Of a stretch of 64,000 nucleotides of DNA, positions 21,986 through 31,099 are shown piece after piece (within the stretch, counting starts at the first letter, position 1; each line of letters opens with the position of its first letter). A program made the translations under genes and the position numbers. The notes below the pieces were generated by a model that was not told the DNA's origin, searched no databases, and was given only the letters and a program-made list of their open reading frames with translations. Source of the stretch: DASXKD01 sp963703605 (GTDB lineage Bacteria > Actinomycetota > Actinomycetes > Streptosporangiales > Streptosporangiaceae); contig CAVPFC010000034.1 in assembly GCA_963703605.1 (NCBI GenBank), positions 65,530-129,529 on the forward strand. Direction: 5' to 3'.

Positions 21986-22011
21986 AGAGTAACGCTCCGG
22001 AGCGCCGCTCT
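21986..22011. promoter_or_regulatory. Predicted TetR operator 1
   Basis: A 26-base site with perfect core GCTCCGGAGC and outer AGAG/CTCT arms. It sits 8 bases before the TetR start and matches operator 2. Confidence 0.7.
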
Positions 22012-22043
22012 GCTTCGCAAGGGCTGCCCAGATCCCCCGGTGC

Positions 22044-22069
22044 AGAGTAAAACTCCGGAGTAATGCTCT
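22044..22069. promoter_or_regulatory. Predicted TetR operator 2
   Basis: A 26-base site with core ACTCCGGAGT and the same AGAGTAA...CTCT frame as operator 1, centred 58 bases away. It lies just upstream of the enoyl-CoA hydratase start. Confidence 0.7.
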
Positions 22070-22083
22070 GTTAAGGTGACCTC

Positions 22084-22899
22084 ATGGATGAGTACAAGCT
22101 GGCCCACGAGTACGAGACCATCAACCTCTTCCGCCGGGACGGCGCCGCGAAGATCGAGCTCAACCGGCCCGACCGGGTGAACGCGTGGAACGACCAGTTC
22201 TCGGTCGACCTGCTCGCCGCCATCCGGGCGGTCACCGACGACGCCGGCGTCCGCGCGGTGGTGATCACCGGCGCCGGGCGCGGGTTCTCCAGCGGCGCGG
22301 ACCTCAAGGCCAGCCTGGCCGACAGGGGGGCCGACGGCACCCCCGACGTGTACCGCAGGCTGACCGAGCGCTACCACCCGATCATCGTCGGTGTGCGGGA
22401 GATGCCCAAGCCCGTGGTGGCCGCCGTGCACGGCCCGGCCGCCGGGATCGGGGCCTCCCTGGCCCTGGCCTGCGACCTGGTGGTCGCCGCCGAGTCGGCG
22501 TACTTCCTGCTCGCCTTCGTGAACATCGGCCTGGTGCCGGACGGCGGTTCCTCGCTCCTGGTGCCAGCGCGGGTCGGCTTCACCCGGGCGGCCGAGCTGG
22601 CGCTGCTGGGCGAGCGCGTCGGCGCCGCCCAGGCGCTCGACTGGGGGCTGGTCAACCGGGTCTGGCCGGATGCGGAGTTCGGCGCCCGCACCGATGAGCT
22701 CGTCGGGCGGCTGGCCGCCGGCCCGACCAGGTCCTACGCGGGCGCCAAGCGCGAGCTCAACAGCTGGCTCTACGACCGGATGGCCGCCCAGCTCGAGCTC
22801 GAGGCCAGGACGCAACAGGAGATGGCCGGCTCGGCGGACTTCCTCGAAGGCGTCACGGCGTTCGCCGAAAAGCGCCAGACCCAGTTCACCGGCTCCTGA
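22084..22899 (+). CDS. Enoyl-CoA hydratase/isomerase family protein
   Basis: 271 residues of the crotonase fold. It has GRGFSSGADL and GPAAGIGASLALACD for the oxyanion holes, and IGLVPDGGSS with Asp where hydratases have the second Glu. The first catalytic Glu position is Ala. This pattern fits PaaG-like isomerases better than classic hydratases. It is divergent from, and likely repressed by, the adjacent TetR. Substrate unknown. Confidence 0.88.
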   Translation: MDEYKLAHEYETINLFRRDGAAKIELNRPDRVNAWNDQFSVDLLAAIRAVTDDAGVRAVVITGAGRGFSSGADLKASLADRGADGTPDVYRRLTERYHPIIVGVREMPKPVVAAVHGPAAGIGASLALACDLVVAAESAYFLLAFVNIGLVPDGGSSLLVPARVGFTRAAELALLGERVGAAQALDWGLVNRVWPDAEFGARTDELVGRLAAGPTRSYAGAKRELNSWLYDRMAAQLELEARTQQEMAGSADFLEGVTAFAEKRQTQFTGS

Positions 22900-22917
22900 C
22901 CCGGCGCCGGCGCGCGG

Positions 22918-23742
22918 TCAGGACTGGATAAAGGCCAGCAGGTCAGCGTTGATCGTCTCGGCCTGGGTGGTCGGCATGCCGTGCGGGAAACCCGTGTATG
23001 TCTTCAGCGTCCCGTTCGGCAGCAGCTTCGCCGACAGCGGCCCGGAGTCGGCGTAGGGAACGATCTGGTCGTCGTCGCCGTGCATCACCAGGGCCGGCAC
23101 CGTGATCTGCTTGAGGTCCTCGGTGAAGTCGGTCTGGGAGAACGCAACGATGCCGTCGTAGTGCGCCTTCGCGCCGCCCATCATCCCCTGGCGCCACCAG
23201 TTCTGGATGATCGCTTCTACGGGCTCTACGCCGGGCCGGTTGAACCCGTAGAAGGGGCCCGATGGCAGCGCCCGGTAGAACACCGACCGGTTGGCGGCCA
23301 GCTGGGCCTGGAGGTCGTCGAAGACGCTCTTGGGCAGGCCGCCGGGGTTGGCCGGGGTCTGCACCATCAGCGGCGGCACCGAACTGATCAGTACCGCTTT
23401 CGCCACCCGGCTCTGGCCGTGCCGGGCGAGGTAATGCACGACCTCGCCGCCGCCGGTGGAGTGCCCGACATGGACGGCGTCGTGCAGATCGAGCTTGGCG
23501 GTCACCGCGGCCAGGTCGTCGGCGTAATGGTCCATATCGTGACCGCCGCTGGTCTGCGTGGAGCGCCCGTGCCCGCGCCGGTCATGAGCGATCACCCGGT
23601 AGCCGTGCCGCAGGAAGAACAGCATTTGGGTGTCCCAGTCGTCGGCCGAAAGCGGCCAGCCGTGGCTGAAGACGATCGGCTGCCCCGAGCCCCAGTCCTT
23701 GTAGAAGATCTCCGTCCCATCGGTGGTCGTCACCGTGCTCAT
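22918..23742 (-). CDS. Alpha/beta hydrolase (non-heme chloroperoxidase-like)
   Basis: 274 residues. Nucleophile elbow GHSTGG, oxyanion HGWPLSADDWD, the acid in MHGDDDQIVP and the His in GFPHGMP are all in place. It closely resembles the cofactor-free haloperoxidase/esterase subgroup. No signal peptide, so cytoplasmic. It converges on the enoyl-CoA hydratase gene with only 18 bp between stops. Confidence 0.92.
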   Translation of the reverse strand: MSTVTTTDGTEIFYKDWGSGQPIVFSHGWPLSADDWDTQMLFFLRHGYRVIAHDRRGHGRSTQTSGGHDMDHYADDLAAVTAKLDLHDAVHVGHSTGGGEVVHYLARHGQSRVAKAVLISSVPPLMVQTPANPGGLPKSVFDDLQAQLAANRSVFYRALPSGPFYGFNRPGVEPVEAIIQNWWRQGMMGGAKAHYDGIVAFSQTDFTEDLKQITVPALVMHGDDDQIVPYADSGPLSAKLLPNGTLKTYTGFPHGMPTTQAETINADLLAFIQS

Positions 23743-23866
23743 CGCTGCCTCCGTTGATCTGGCGCTGGCGCCGAACCCGTCCGCACTGGCAGACCTTGCC
23801 CGGCTTGCCGCATACCGAACCGCTTTCCCGGCAACTACGCGCAGTGCGGTCCGGCGGCCGGCCGGC

Positions 23867-24031
23867 TTACCATGCGGCTCCGGCCAGGTAGGCGGCGAGG
23901 ACCCCGGCCACCACCACGACAACGATGCCGAGGGCCACCCAGCGGTCACAGCCGCGCGATCCCCTTGCCCGCGCAGCCGCCAGGGTCTCCGCACGCCGTC
24001 GCTCCGAGCCGGGCGCGGCAGCCCTTTTCAT
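23867..24031 (-). CDS. Small single-pass membrane protein
   Basis: 54 residues: an Arg-rich cytoplasmic N terminus and one helix (ALGIVVVVVAGVLAAYLAGA). Its ATG overlaps the lipoprotein stop by ATGA, so the two are probably co-translated partners. No family recognised. Confidence 0.6.
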   Translation of the reverse strand: MKRAAAPGSERRRAETLAAARARGSRGCDRWVALGIVVVVVAGVLAAYLAGAAW

Positions 24032-24591
24032 GGTGACTCCGTCACCTCCGGCAGCCCCGAGCCCGCGCCCAGCACATGCTCGCATCCGTGGGCCTTGGCG
24101 AGAATCTGCGGCGAGTGCGGGTTGAAGCCGTCCTGGCTCATGCTTAGCGCGAACTCCACGCGCCCACCGTGGCCGACGGAGGGGGTGGGGAAGCCCGGCA
24201 CCCCGTGGGCGCGCATGCACTGGGTGAACCTCAGGTAGGCGGCGATCTGCTGCCGTTGCTGGGCCTGGGTCGGCGGCTGATACGGCCACAGGTGGATGCA
24301 GGCACTCTGGGCGGCCTGGAGCCGGGGACCGCTGACCTGAAGCTGGATTATTTTCTCCTTGGAGATCTGTCCGTTGCCCCCGGGATCGGGGAAGTTCGCT
24401 ATCCCATGGGAGCGCATGCACTGGGAGTAGGCGAGCGGTACCGCGGAGTTCGATGACCCTCCTGCGGTCGGTGAGCCGCCGGAACCGGTGGATGATGGGC
24501 TGCCGCCGCACGCCGCCGCCAGCGGGGCGGCGGCGGTCAGGACGGCGATGATGGCTGCGGCCCGCGCCAGGCGTGGTGGGTGTGGGTTCAT
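24028..24591 (-). CDS. Lipoprotein with duplicated CMRxHG motif
   Basis: 187 residues. The signal peptide ends in a lipobox (PLAAACGG) followed by a Ser/Gly-rich spacer. Two copies of one motif follow: YSQCMRSHGIANFPDPG and FTQCMRAHGVPGFPTP. This family is widespread in actinobacteria, often near two-component or efflux genes, without known function. Each repeat has one Cys, and further Cys residues occur at ACIHLWPY and GCEHVLG, so disulfides or metal binding are possible. It is divergent from the adjacent two-component system and may be its sensor accessory or target; inference only. Confidence 0.75.
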   Translation of the reverse strand: MNPHPPRLARAAAIIAVLTAAAPLAAACGGSPSSTGSGGSPTAGGSSNSAVPLAYSQCMRSHGIANFPDPGGNGQISKEKIIQLQVSGPRLQAAQSACIHLWPYQPPTQAQQRQQIAAYLRFTQCMRAHGVPGFPTPSVGHGGRVEFALSMSQDGFNPHSPQILAKAHGCEHVLGAGSGLPEVTESP

Positions 24592-24698
24592 GGCAGCCAG
24601 CGTTGCGGCCGGCGGCGGCGGGCACATCAGCGCCAGGGGTAGGGCGGGTCCCTCGTTGGAGGGATACGCCGGAGGTTGCGCGGAGGTAGCGTGCGGGT

Positions 24699-26210
24699 GT
24701 GCTGGACCGCATGCGGCGCAGGGAGTGGGGGCTATCGGGCCGGCTGGCCGCCTCCTACATTCTCGTCACGCTCGCCGTCGTGGTGCTGGTCGAGGCGCTT
24801 GCGCTCGGCTTCCAGGTACTCCCGGTGGTGAACGGTACCCAGTTGCAGGCCCAGGTGGACGCCACCGCCAAGAGCTACGGCCTGCTGATCGCCCGGCGCT
24901 ACCCCGGCGGCGTGCCGGCCGGGACCGTGCTCGGTGACCCCGGCCAGCCGGCGCAGCCGGGCCTGGCCCGGCCGGCCCCGGACGGCACGCTGACCGTTCC
25001 GGCGATCACCGGCCCGGTCCACGGCCACCAGGCGGTCACCGCGGTGGTGGCGGTCGGCGCCGACGGCACGGTCGTCGCGTCCTCCGCGCCGTCGGTGTAC
25101 CCGCCCGGAGGGGCGGCGGCCAGCGAACTCCCCTTCCAGGCGGCCCCGGTGAACGCCGGGACGGTCAAAGGCGGCGACGTGCCCACGCGGCACGGCACGG
25201 TGCTCTTCATGGTCTTCTGGCCGCCGGGCCACGCCGCCATCGGCCAGCGGCCGGCCGGTGCGCCGGGACGGGTTGCCTACGTCTATGTCCAGGCGCCATG
25301 GTCGCCCGGGTTCATCAACCCCTTCCGCGCCTGGAGTGTGCTGCGCCAGTTCGGCGAGGACAACGCGGTGCTGTCGGCCCCCTCCGAGCTGCTCATCGCC
25401 ATCGTGCCGGTCGGCGTGCTGTTCGGGCTGCTGGCCTCACGCCGCCTCGTCCGCCGGATACGCCGCCTGGAACGAGCCACCCTCGCGGTCGCCGACGGCG
25501 ACTACACCGTCACCCTGCCCGCCTCCGGCCGGGACGAGGTCGGCCGGCTGGAGGCGAACTTCACCACGATGACCCGCCAGCTCGGCTCCGCGCTGGCCGC
25601 CGAACGGCAGCGAGCCACCGGCGACGCGCGCGCCGTGGAACGGGCCCGCATCGCGCGGGAGATTCACGACGCGATCTCCCAGCACCTGTTCGCCCTGCGG
25701 ATGATCGCCGCCGGGATGCGCCGGGCCGACCCGGGCAATCAGCAGGCCCGCGCGATAGAGCGGATCAGCGAGGACGCGGTGCGCGACGTGCAGATGCTCC
25801 TGATCGAGCTGCGCCCGGCGAGCCCGGACGGTGCCGGGCTTGCCCCGGCCCTCCAGGAGATCTGCGCGGCCTACCACGACCGGCTCGGCGTCGCCGTCGA
25901 CGCCAGCCTGGACGACGTCACCGTCCCCGCGCCCGTCGAGCACGCCCTGCTGCGCATCACCCAGGAGGCGTGCACCAACGCCGTGCGGCACGGCAACGCC
26001 CGCCGGCTCGCCGTGTCCATGGCCCGCCAGAACGGGCACGTCGAGCTTGCCGTCCGCGACACCGGCACCGGCTTCGATCCGGCCGCCGCACACGCCGGCT
26101 CCGGGCTGGCGCACATCCGGGACCGGGTCGCCGAACTCGGCGGCACCGTGGATATCGACAGCGCGCCCGGGCGCGGCGCGGCGGTCATCGTCCGGGTGCC
26201 GGTGCCGTGA
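24699..26210 (+). CDS. NarL-type sensor histidine kinase
   Basis: 503 residues. A transmembrane helix at about 15-38, an extracytoplasmic region to about 225 and a second helix lead to HAMP, then HisKA_3 with AREIHDAISQHLFALR (His about 323) and a HATPase_c with DTGTGFDP and GSGLAHIRDR. It partners the response regulator that overlaps it by GTGA. A GGAGGTAG ribosome site precedes the start. The stimulus is unknown. Confidence 0.94.
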   Translation: MLDRMRRREWGLSGRLAASYILVTLAVVVLVEALALGFQVLPVVNGTQLQAQVDATAKSYGLLIARRYPGGVPAGTVLGDPGQPAQPGLARPAPDGTLTVPAITGPVHGHQAVTAVVAVGADGTVVASSAPSVYPPGGAAASELPFQAAPVNAGTVKGGDVPTRHGTVLFMVFWPPGHAAIGQRPAGAPGRVAYVYVQAPWSPGFINPFRAWSVLRQFGEDNAVLSAPSELLIAIVPVGVLFGLLASRRLVRRIRRLERATLAVADGDYTVTLPASGRDEVGRLEANFTTMTRQLGSALAAERQRATGDARAVERARIAREIHDAISQHLFALRMIAAGMRRADPGNQQARAIERISEDAVRDVQMLLIELRPASPDGAGLAPALQEICAAYHDRLGVAVDASLDDVTVPAPVEHALLRITQEACTNAVRHGNARRLAVSMARQNGHVELAVRDTGTGFDPAAAHAGSGLAHIRDRVAELGGTVDIDSAPGRGAAVIVRVPVP

Positions 26211-26857
26211 CGATCCGCGTGGTGATCGCCGATGACCACCGCGTCGTCCGGGACGGGCTGTGCTACCTGCTCGGCCAGGAACCGGACGTCGCCGTCGTCG
26301 GCGAGGCCGGAGACGGCCGGCAGACGGTGGAGGTCGTCGCCGCCACCCGCCCGGACGTGCTCCTGCTCGACCTGTACATGCCGGGGCTGGACGGGCATGC
26401 CGTGCTCGCCGCGCTGCACGACGCGCCGCACCGGCCCGCCGTCGTCGTGCTGACCTCCGCCACCGACGACGAGCACCTCGTCCGCGCCGTGCACGCCGGC
26501 GCGACCTCCTACCTGCTCAAAAGCGCCCCGGCCGAGGACGTCATCGCCGCCGTCCGCGACGCCGCGGCCGGTACCGCCAGCCTCAGTCCCGGGCTGCTGA
26601 CCCGGCTTACCCAGGCGCTCCGCCGGCCGCCGCCGCCGGACCCGCTACAGCCGCTGTCACCGCGCGAACGCGAAGTGCTCCAGCTGATCGCCCGCGGTCA
26701 CAGCAACCGGCAGATCGCCCGGGACCTGGCGATCGGTGAGCAGACCGTCAAGACCCACGTCCGCGGCATCCTCACCAAGCTCGGCCTGCAAGACCGCGTC
26801 CAGGCAGCGATCTTCGCCCTCCGCCACGGGGCCGATCGCCAGGCGAACCGGCCGTAA
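26207..26857 (+). CDS. LuxR/NarL-type response regulator
   Basis: 216 residues. The receiver domain has DD at 9-10, phospho-acceptor D55 in LLLDLYMPG and Lys near 105. The C-terminal helix-turn-helix is LSPREREVLQLIARGHSNRQ and continues to EQTVKTHVRGIL. It is coupled to the kinase gene by a GTGA overlap and should be phosphorylated by it. Confidence 0.95.
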   Translation: MTIRVVIADDHRVVRDGLCYLLGQEPDVAVVGEAGDGRQTVEVVAATRPDVLLLDLYMPGLDGHAVLAALHDAPHRPAVVVLTSATDDEHLVRAVHAGATSYLLKSAPAEDVIAAVRDAAAGTASLSPGLLTRLTQALRRPPPPDPLQPLSPREREVLQLIARGHSNRQIARDLAIGEQTVKTHVRGILTKLGLQDRVQAAIFALRHGADRQANRP

Positions 26858-27062
26858 CCGGGCGCGCGGGGTGCCGGTGCGGGCCGCCGGCCCTGGCGCG
26901 CGGCCCGCGCTGGGGAGATGCTTCCAGCATGCCTTGCTGCGGGTACAGGCATTGGCGCGGGGCCAAGACGCACGCGAGCACGGCGGCGCCCGCCCGCGTG
27001 AGGTGGGGGGTTCAGGCCGGTCCGCCCGCGTTGGCCGTGGCCCACCAGGAAGGAGAGGCACT

Positions 27063-28694
27063 GTGACGACGACGCCAGCCGCGCCCACGGGGGCGCCCGG
27101 TACCGGGGCGGCGCCGGGCCAGGTGTACCGCTCGGAGCTGAACCCGGTCGATTTCCTGCACCGGGCGGCGTACATCTACCCGGACAAGACCGCGGTCGTC
27201 TCCGGTCAGCGGCGGTATTCCTACCGGCAGCTCGCGGAGCGGTCCTGGCGCCTGGCCACCGCGCTGCGGTCGGCGGGCCTCGGCAAGGGAGACCGAGTCG
27301 CCACGCTGCTGTTCAACTCACCGGCGATGCTGGAGGCGCATTTCGGCGTGCCCGCGGCGGGCGGGATCCTGGTCGCGGTCAACAACCGCCTGTCCAGCGC
27401 CGAGATCGGCTACATCCTCGGTCATAGCGGCGCCCGCTACCTGCTGCTCGACAGCGAGCTTGAGGTGCTTGCCAAGCCGCTGGACCTGACCGGCGTGACG
27501 GTGATCCGCTGCACGGGCACCGGCGGCCCGGAGGACTCCTACGAGCAGCTCCTGGCCGGCGGTTCGCCGTCGAGGCCGCCGAGCTGGCTGGAGCACGAGG
27601 AAGAGACGATCTCGGTCAACTACACCTCCGGCACCACGGGCCGGCCCAAGGGAGTCCAGTACACCTACCGGGGCGCGTACCTGAACGCGCTGGGCGAGGT
27701 GATCCACGCCGGCCTGTCCGCCGAGTCCGTGTACCTGTGGACGCTGCCGATGTTCCACTGCAACGGCTGGTGTTTCCCGTGGGCGGTCACCGCCGTCGCC
27801 GCGCGCCACGTGACCCTGCGCGCGGTGGACCCGGGCCTGATCTGGGAGCTGATCGACGGGGAGGGCGTGACCCACTACAACGGCGCGCCGACCGTCCAGC
27901 TCATGATCCTCAACCACCCGCGGGCGCACCGCCTGGAGCGGCCGGTCACGGCGATGGTGGCCGCCGCCCCGCCGTCGCCGACGCTGCTTGGCCGGATGAG
28001 CGAGCTGAACTTGCGGGTCGTCCACGTGTACGGGCTGACCGAGACCTACGGCCCCATCACCGTCAGCCCCGAGCAGGAAGGATGGCGCGAGCTCCCGGTC
28101 ACCGAGCGTGCCCGGCACCTGGCCCGCCAGGGCCAGGGGTACGTCTCGGCGGACCTGGTGCGCGTCGTGGACGGCCAGATGCGCGACGTCGCGCAGGACG
28201 GGCAGACCATGGGCGAGGTCGTGATGCGCGGCAACAACGTCATGAGCGGCTACTTCCACGACCAGGACGCCACCAGCAAGGCGTTCACCGGTGGCTGGTT
28301 CCATTCGGGGGACCTGGCCGTGTGGCATCCCGACGGGACCATCGAGCTGCGCGACCGCGGCAAGGACATCATCATCTCCGGCGGCGAGAACATCTCCAGC
28401 ATCGAGGTCGAGCAGGCCATCGCCGCCCACCCCGCCGTGCTCGAATGCGCGGTCGTCGGGATCCCCCACCCGCACTGGGGCGAGCGGCCGAAGGCCTTCG
28501 TCACCCTCAACGACGGCGCCGCGGCAACGCCCGAGGAGATCGTCGCGTTCTGCCGCGAGCGTCTCGCCCACTACAAGTGCCCCGACGCGGTCGAACTGGG
28601 GCCGCTGCCGAAGACCTCCACCGGCAAGGTCCAGAAGTTCGTGCTGCGCGACCGCGAATGGGCGGGGCACGACAAGCGGATCGGCGCAACCTGA
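27063..28694 (+). CDS. Acyl-CoA synthetase (AMP-binding family)
   Basis: 543 residues. It has the P-loop YTSGTTGRPKGVQ, the adenylate motif VYGLTETYGP, HSGDLAVWHPDG, the hinge DRGKDIIISGGENIS and the catalytic Lys in PKTSTGKVQKF. It activates a carboxylate as acyl-AMP and then acyl-CoA. It resembles the medium/long-chain group. GTG 27063 follows AGGAGAGG by 4 bases. The 205 bp before it show no gene. Confidence 0.93.
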   Translation: MTTTPAAPTGAPGTGAAPGQVYRSELNPVDFLHRAAYIYPDKTAVVSGQRRYSYRQLAERSWRLATALRSAGLGKGDRVATLLFNSPAMLEAHFGVPAAGGILVAVNNRLSSAEIGYILGHSGARYLLLDSELEVLAKPLDLTGVTVIRCTGTGGPEDSYEQLLAGGSPSRPPSWLEHEEETISVNYTSGTTGRPKGVQYTYRGAYLNALGEVIHAGLSAESVYLWTLPMFHCNGWCFPWAVTAVAARHVTLRAVDPGLIWELIDGEGVTHYNGAPTVQLMILNHPRAHRLERPVTAMVAAAPPSPTLLGRMSELNLRVVHVYGLTETYGPITVSPEQEGWRELPVTERARHLARQGQGYVSADLVRVVDGQMRDVAQDGQTMGEVVMRGNNVMSGYFHDQDATSKAFTGGWFHSGDLAVWHPDGTIELRDRGKDIIISGGENISSIEVEQAIAAHPAVLECAVVGIPHPHWGERPKAFVTLNDGAAATPEEIVAFCRERLAHYKCPDAVELGPLPKTSTGKVQKFVLRDREWAGHDKRIGAT

Positions 28695-28739
28695 CCTTCG
28701 CCGCGCTGGCGAGCCCGGGCGCGCCGCGTTGGCCCGCCG

Positions 28740-28880
28740 CTACGTCCAGGACGGGTCGTCGGCCAGTTTCCCGGCGATCCGGTCGTGGAAGCTTTTCCGG
28801 CGCAGCGCCTGTTCGATGTCGGTGACTGCCCGGCTGAGCGGGTAGGGGATCTCGGTTTCCAGCCCGGCGACGGGGCGCCG
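28740..28880 (-). pseudogene. Possible 3' remnant of a minus-strand gene
   Basis: A minus-strand frame ends in a natural-looking C terminus (ETEIPYPLSRAVTDIEQ, then ALRRKSFHDRIAGKL). It continues upstream only as antisense of the MFS gene and has no start. It may be the tail of a lost gene or chance. Confidence 0.25.
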
Positions 28881-28943
28881 GGGTCCAGGGTGGCCCGCAC
28901 GCCCGCGTTCGGGGCTCGCCACGGAGGTGAGGAGGTCGCGACG

Positions 28944-30230
28944 TTGGCTGACCGGCAGCGGCTGCTCGCGGATATCACGCCGTTGCGTGAGTCCGCCGCG
29001 TTCCGGCGGCTGTGGGCCGGAACGACCCTGTCGTCGGTAGGCGGCGCCCTGACCAGCTTCGCCGTCATCCTTCAGGTCTACGACCTCACCCACTCGCCGT
29101 TCGCGGTAGGTGTCCTCGGCGTGGCGCAGATGGTGCCGACCCTTGCGGTGGGGCTGCTCGGCGGCCCGGTCGCCGACGCCGTGGACCGGCGCAAGCTCGT
29201 GCTGGTCACCAGCAGCTGCCTGGCCGCGGTGTCGGCGGCGCTCGCCGCCCAGGCCTTCGCCGGGCTGCGCCTGGTCTGGCTGCTTTACGCCCTCGTCGCC
29301 GTGCAGTCCGCGCTCGTCGCCGTCGACCGCCCCACCCGCAGCACGTTCGTGCCCAGCCTGCTGCCGGCCAGCCGCCTGGCCGCGGGGCTGGCGCTGGACC
29401 GGCTCAGCTTCCAGATCGTGCTGACCGCCGGTCCCGCGCTCGCCGGCATCATCGCGGCAGCGCCGCACCTGGGCCTGCAAGCGTGCTACCTCATCGACGC
29501 GGTCAGCTTCGCGGCCGCGCTGTACGGGGTCGGCAGGCTGCCGGCGATGCGGCCGCACGGCGGCGCCACCAGGCCGAGTCCCCGCGCGGTCGCCGAAGGA
29601 ATCAACTTCATCCGCCGCAGCAAGGTGCTGGCGGGCGCGTTTCTCACCGATCTCAACGCCACCGTCTTCGCCCTGCCCGTGGCCCTGTTTCCCGCGATCA
29701 ACGCCGAACGGTTCGGCGGTGATCCCCGCACGCTCGGCCTGTTCACGACGGCCATCGGCGTGGGCGGACTGGCCAGCGCGGCGTTCTCCGGGCCGGTCAG
29801 CCGCGTGTCGCGGCAGGGCCGGGCAATGCTGTGCACGGTGGCCATCTGGGGCGCCGCCTTCGCCGGATTCGCGGTCGCACCCAGCCTGTGGCTGACGCTG
29901 GGCCTGCTGGCGGTTGCCGGGGCCGCGGACACCTTCACCGTGGTGTTCCGGGGAGCCATCGCCAACACGGTGACCCCGGATCAGCTTCGCGGCCGGGTCC
30001 TGGCGGCCGACTACGTCGTCGGGGCGGGCGGCGCCCAGCTGGGCAACCTGGAGGCCGGCGCCCTGGGATCGCTGACATCGCCAACGATCAGCGCGCTCGG
30101 CGGCGGCCTGGCCACGATCGCCGGCGCCGTGGTGATCGGCGTGGCCCTGCCGGCCTTCACCCGCTACCGCCATCAGCCGCACCCGCACCCCGTCGCCGGC
30201 CCGCCCGCCACCGCCCCCGCGCAGACATAA
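28944..30230 (+). CDS. MFS transporter (MFS_3/EntS-like)
   Basis: About 428 residues with roughly twelve hydrophobic helices. The loop GGPVADAVDRRKLVL between helices 2 and 3 matches the MFS signature. It resembles enterobactin-exporter-like and macrolide-efflux-like carriers. The start TTG 28944 has GGAGGT 7 bases upstream; the longer frame from 28785 adds an unsupported soluble stretch. Substrate unknown; probably an exporter. Confidence 0.85.
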   Translation: MADRQRLLADITPLRESAAFRRLWAGTTLSSVGGALTSFAVILQVYDLTHSPFAVGVLGVAQMVPTLAVGLLGGPVADAVDRRKLVLVTSSCLAAVSAALAAQAFAGLRLVWLLYALVAVQSALVAVDRPTRSTFVPSLLPASRLAAGLALDRLSFQIVLTAGPALAGIIAAAPHLGLQACYLIDAVSFAAALYGVGRLPAMRPHGGATRPSPRAVAEGINFIRRSKVLAGAFLTDLNATVFALPVALFPAINAERFGGDPRTLGLFTTAIGVGGLASAAFSGPVSRVSRQGRAMLCTVAIWGAAFAGFAVAPSLWLTLGLLAVAGAADTFTVVFRGAIANTVTPDQLRGRVLAADYVVGAGGAQLGNLEAGALGSLTSPTISALGGGLATIAGAVVIGVALPAFTRYRHQPHPHPVAGPPATAPAQT

Positions 30231-30261
30231 GGCGCCCCGGGCAGCTATTCGGGGCAAGGCC

Positions 30262-30285
30262 GGGCCCAAAATGGCCCATGTTTTT
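30262..30285 (+). terminator. Short hairpin plus T5 between convergent genes
   Basis: GGGCC/GGCCC stem with a 6-base loop, then ATGTTTTT, after the MFS gene. Confidence 0.45.
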
Positions 30286-30286
30286 C

Positions 30287-31045
30287 TCAGGGCGGTGTGA
30301 CCAGGTCGCCGACGTGGATGCGGCCGGGCTGGACGGCTTCGCACCAGACGCCGAAGGTGATGTCGTTCTTGCCGCGGAGCGTGGCCAGTGCGTGCAAGAT
30401 ACGCGCGTCGGTATCGCCTGACTCGGGGTTGCGAGTGGTGATGACGCAGCGCGGCACGGGCGCCAGCACGCGCAGCGTCATGTCCCCGATGGTCACCTGC
30501 TGCCCGCCCCAGCCGTGCTCGGCCCAGGGGTCAGTGCCGGTGATCGTGATGGTCATGCGGAACCGGCGTGGGTCAACAGCGGTGCCGCTGAACTCCGCGG
30601 CGAGCGCGTGCAGCGATGCCTCGGACATCAGCGTCACCGGTTGATCGTCGGTACCGAGGTGGGCAGGGTCCCGCCTGAACAGGTGGACGGCCCGGCCGAG
30701 GTAGCCCGACAGCGCGGCGCTCAGCGGCCCTGGGATGAGCTGTCCGGGTATTTTCCGGCCGTCATACATCGTGGTCACCGCGGCGGCCCCGGTCCCGGGC
30801 GCGTCCTGGACGACGCTGCCGTCGGGGAAACGCAACGCCAGCAGGTTCCGGGCCGGTTCCCAGCGGGGCTCGATCCGCAGCAGGCCCGGGTTCTTGGCGG
30901 TCTGGAGCAGCTTGCCGCCGTCGTCGACGACGAGGAATTCACGGTCGCCCGCCACCCCGTGCCGGCCGATCTGGACCGCCATGCCCGGCTGCAACCGCAT
31001 GCCTTTGACCGGCGCGATCGCCAGCTGAGACACGGTGACCCGCAA
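30287..31045 (-). CDS. MOSC domain protein
   Basis: About 252 residues with N-terminal MOSC_N (LAIAPVKGMRLQ, GDREFLVVD) and MOSC (FRMTITITG, PRCVITTRNPESGD with the conserved Cys). Family members bind molybdenum cofactor and reduce N-hydroxylated compounds or transfer sulfur. Start TTG 31045 is chosen because AGGAGGTG ends 8 bases upstream and the family start (RVTVSQL) follows at once. Confidence 0.88.
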   Translation of the reverse strand: MRVTVSQLAIAPVKGMRLQPGMAVQIGRHGVAGDREFLVVDDGGKLLQTAKNPGLLRIEPRWEPARNLLALRFPDGSVVQDAPGTGAAAVTTMYDGRKIPGQLIPGPLSAALSGYLGRAVHLFRRDPAHLGTDDQPVTLMSEASLHALAAEFSGTAVDPRRFRMTITITGTDPWAEHGWGGQQVTIGDMTLRVLAPVPRCVITTRNPESGDTDARILHALATLRGKNDITFGVWCEAVQPGRIHVGDLVTPP

Positions 31046-31099
31046 CCCCAAAACACCTCCTGCCATCACACTAGCCAGCCGATGGCGGGGCGTCCTGGG

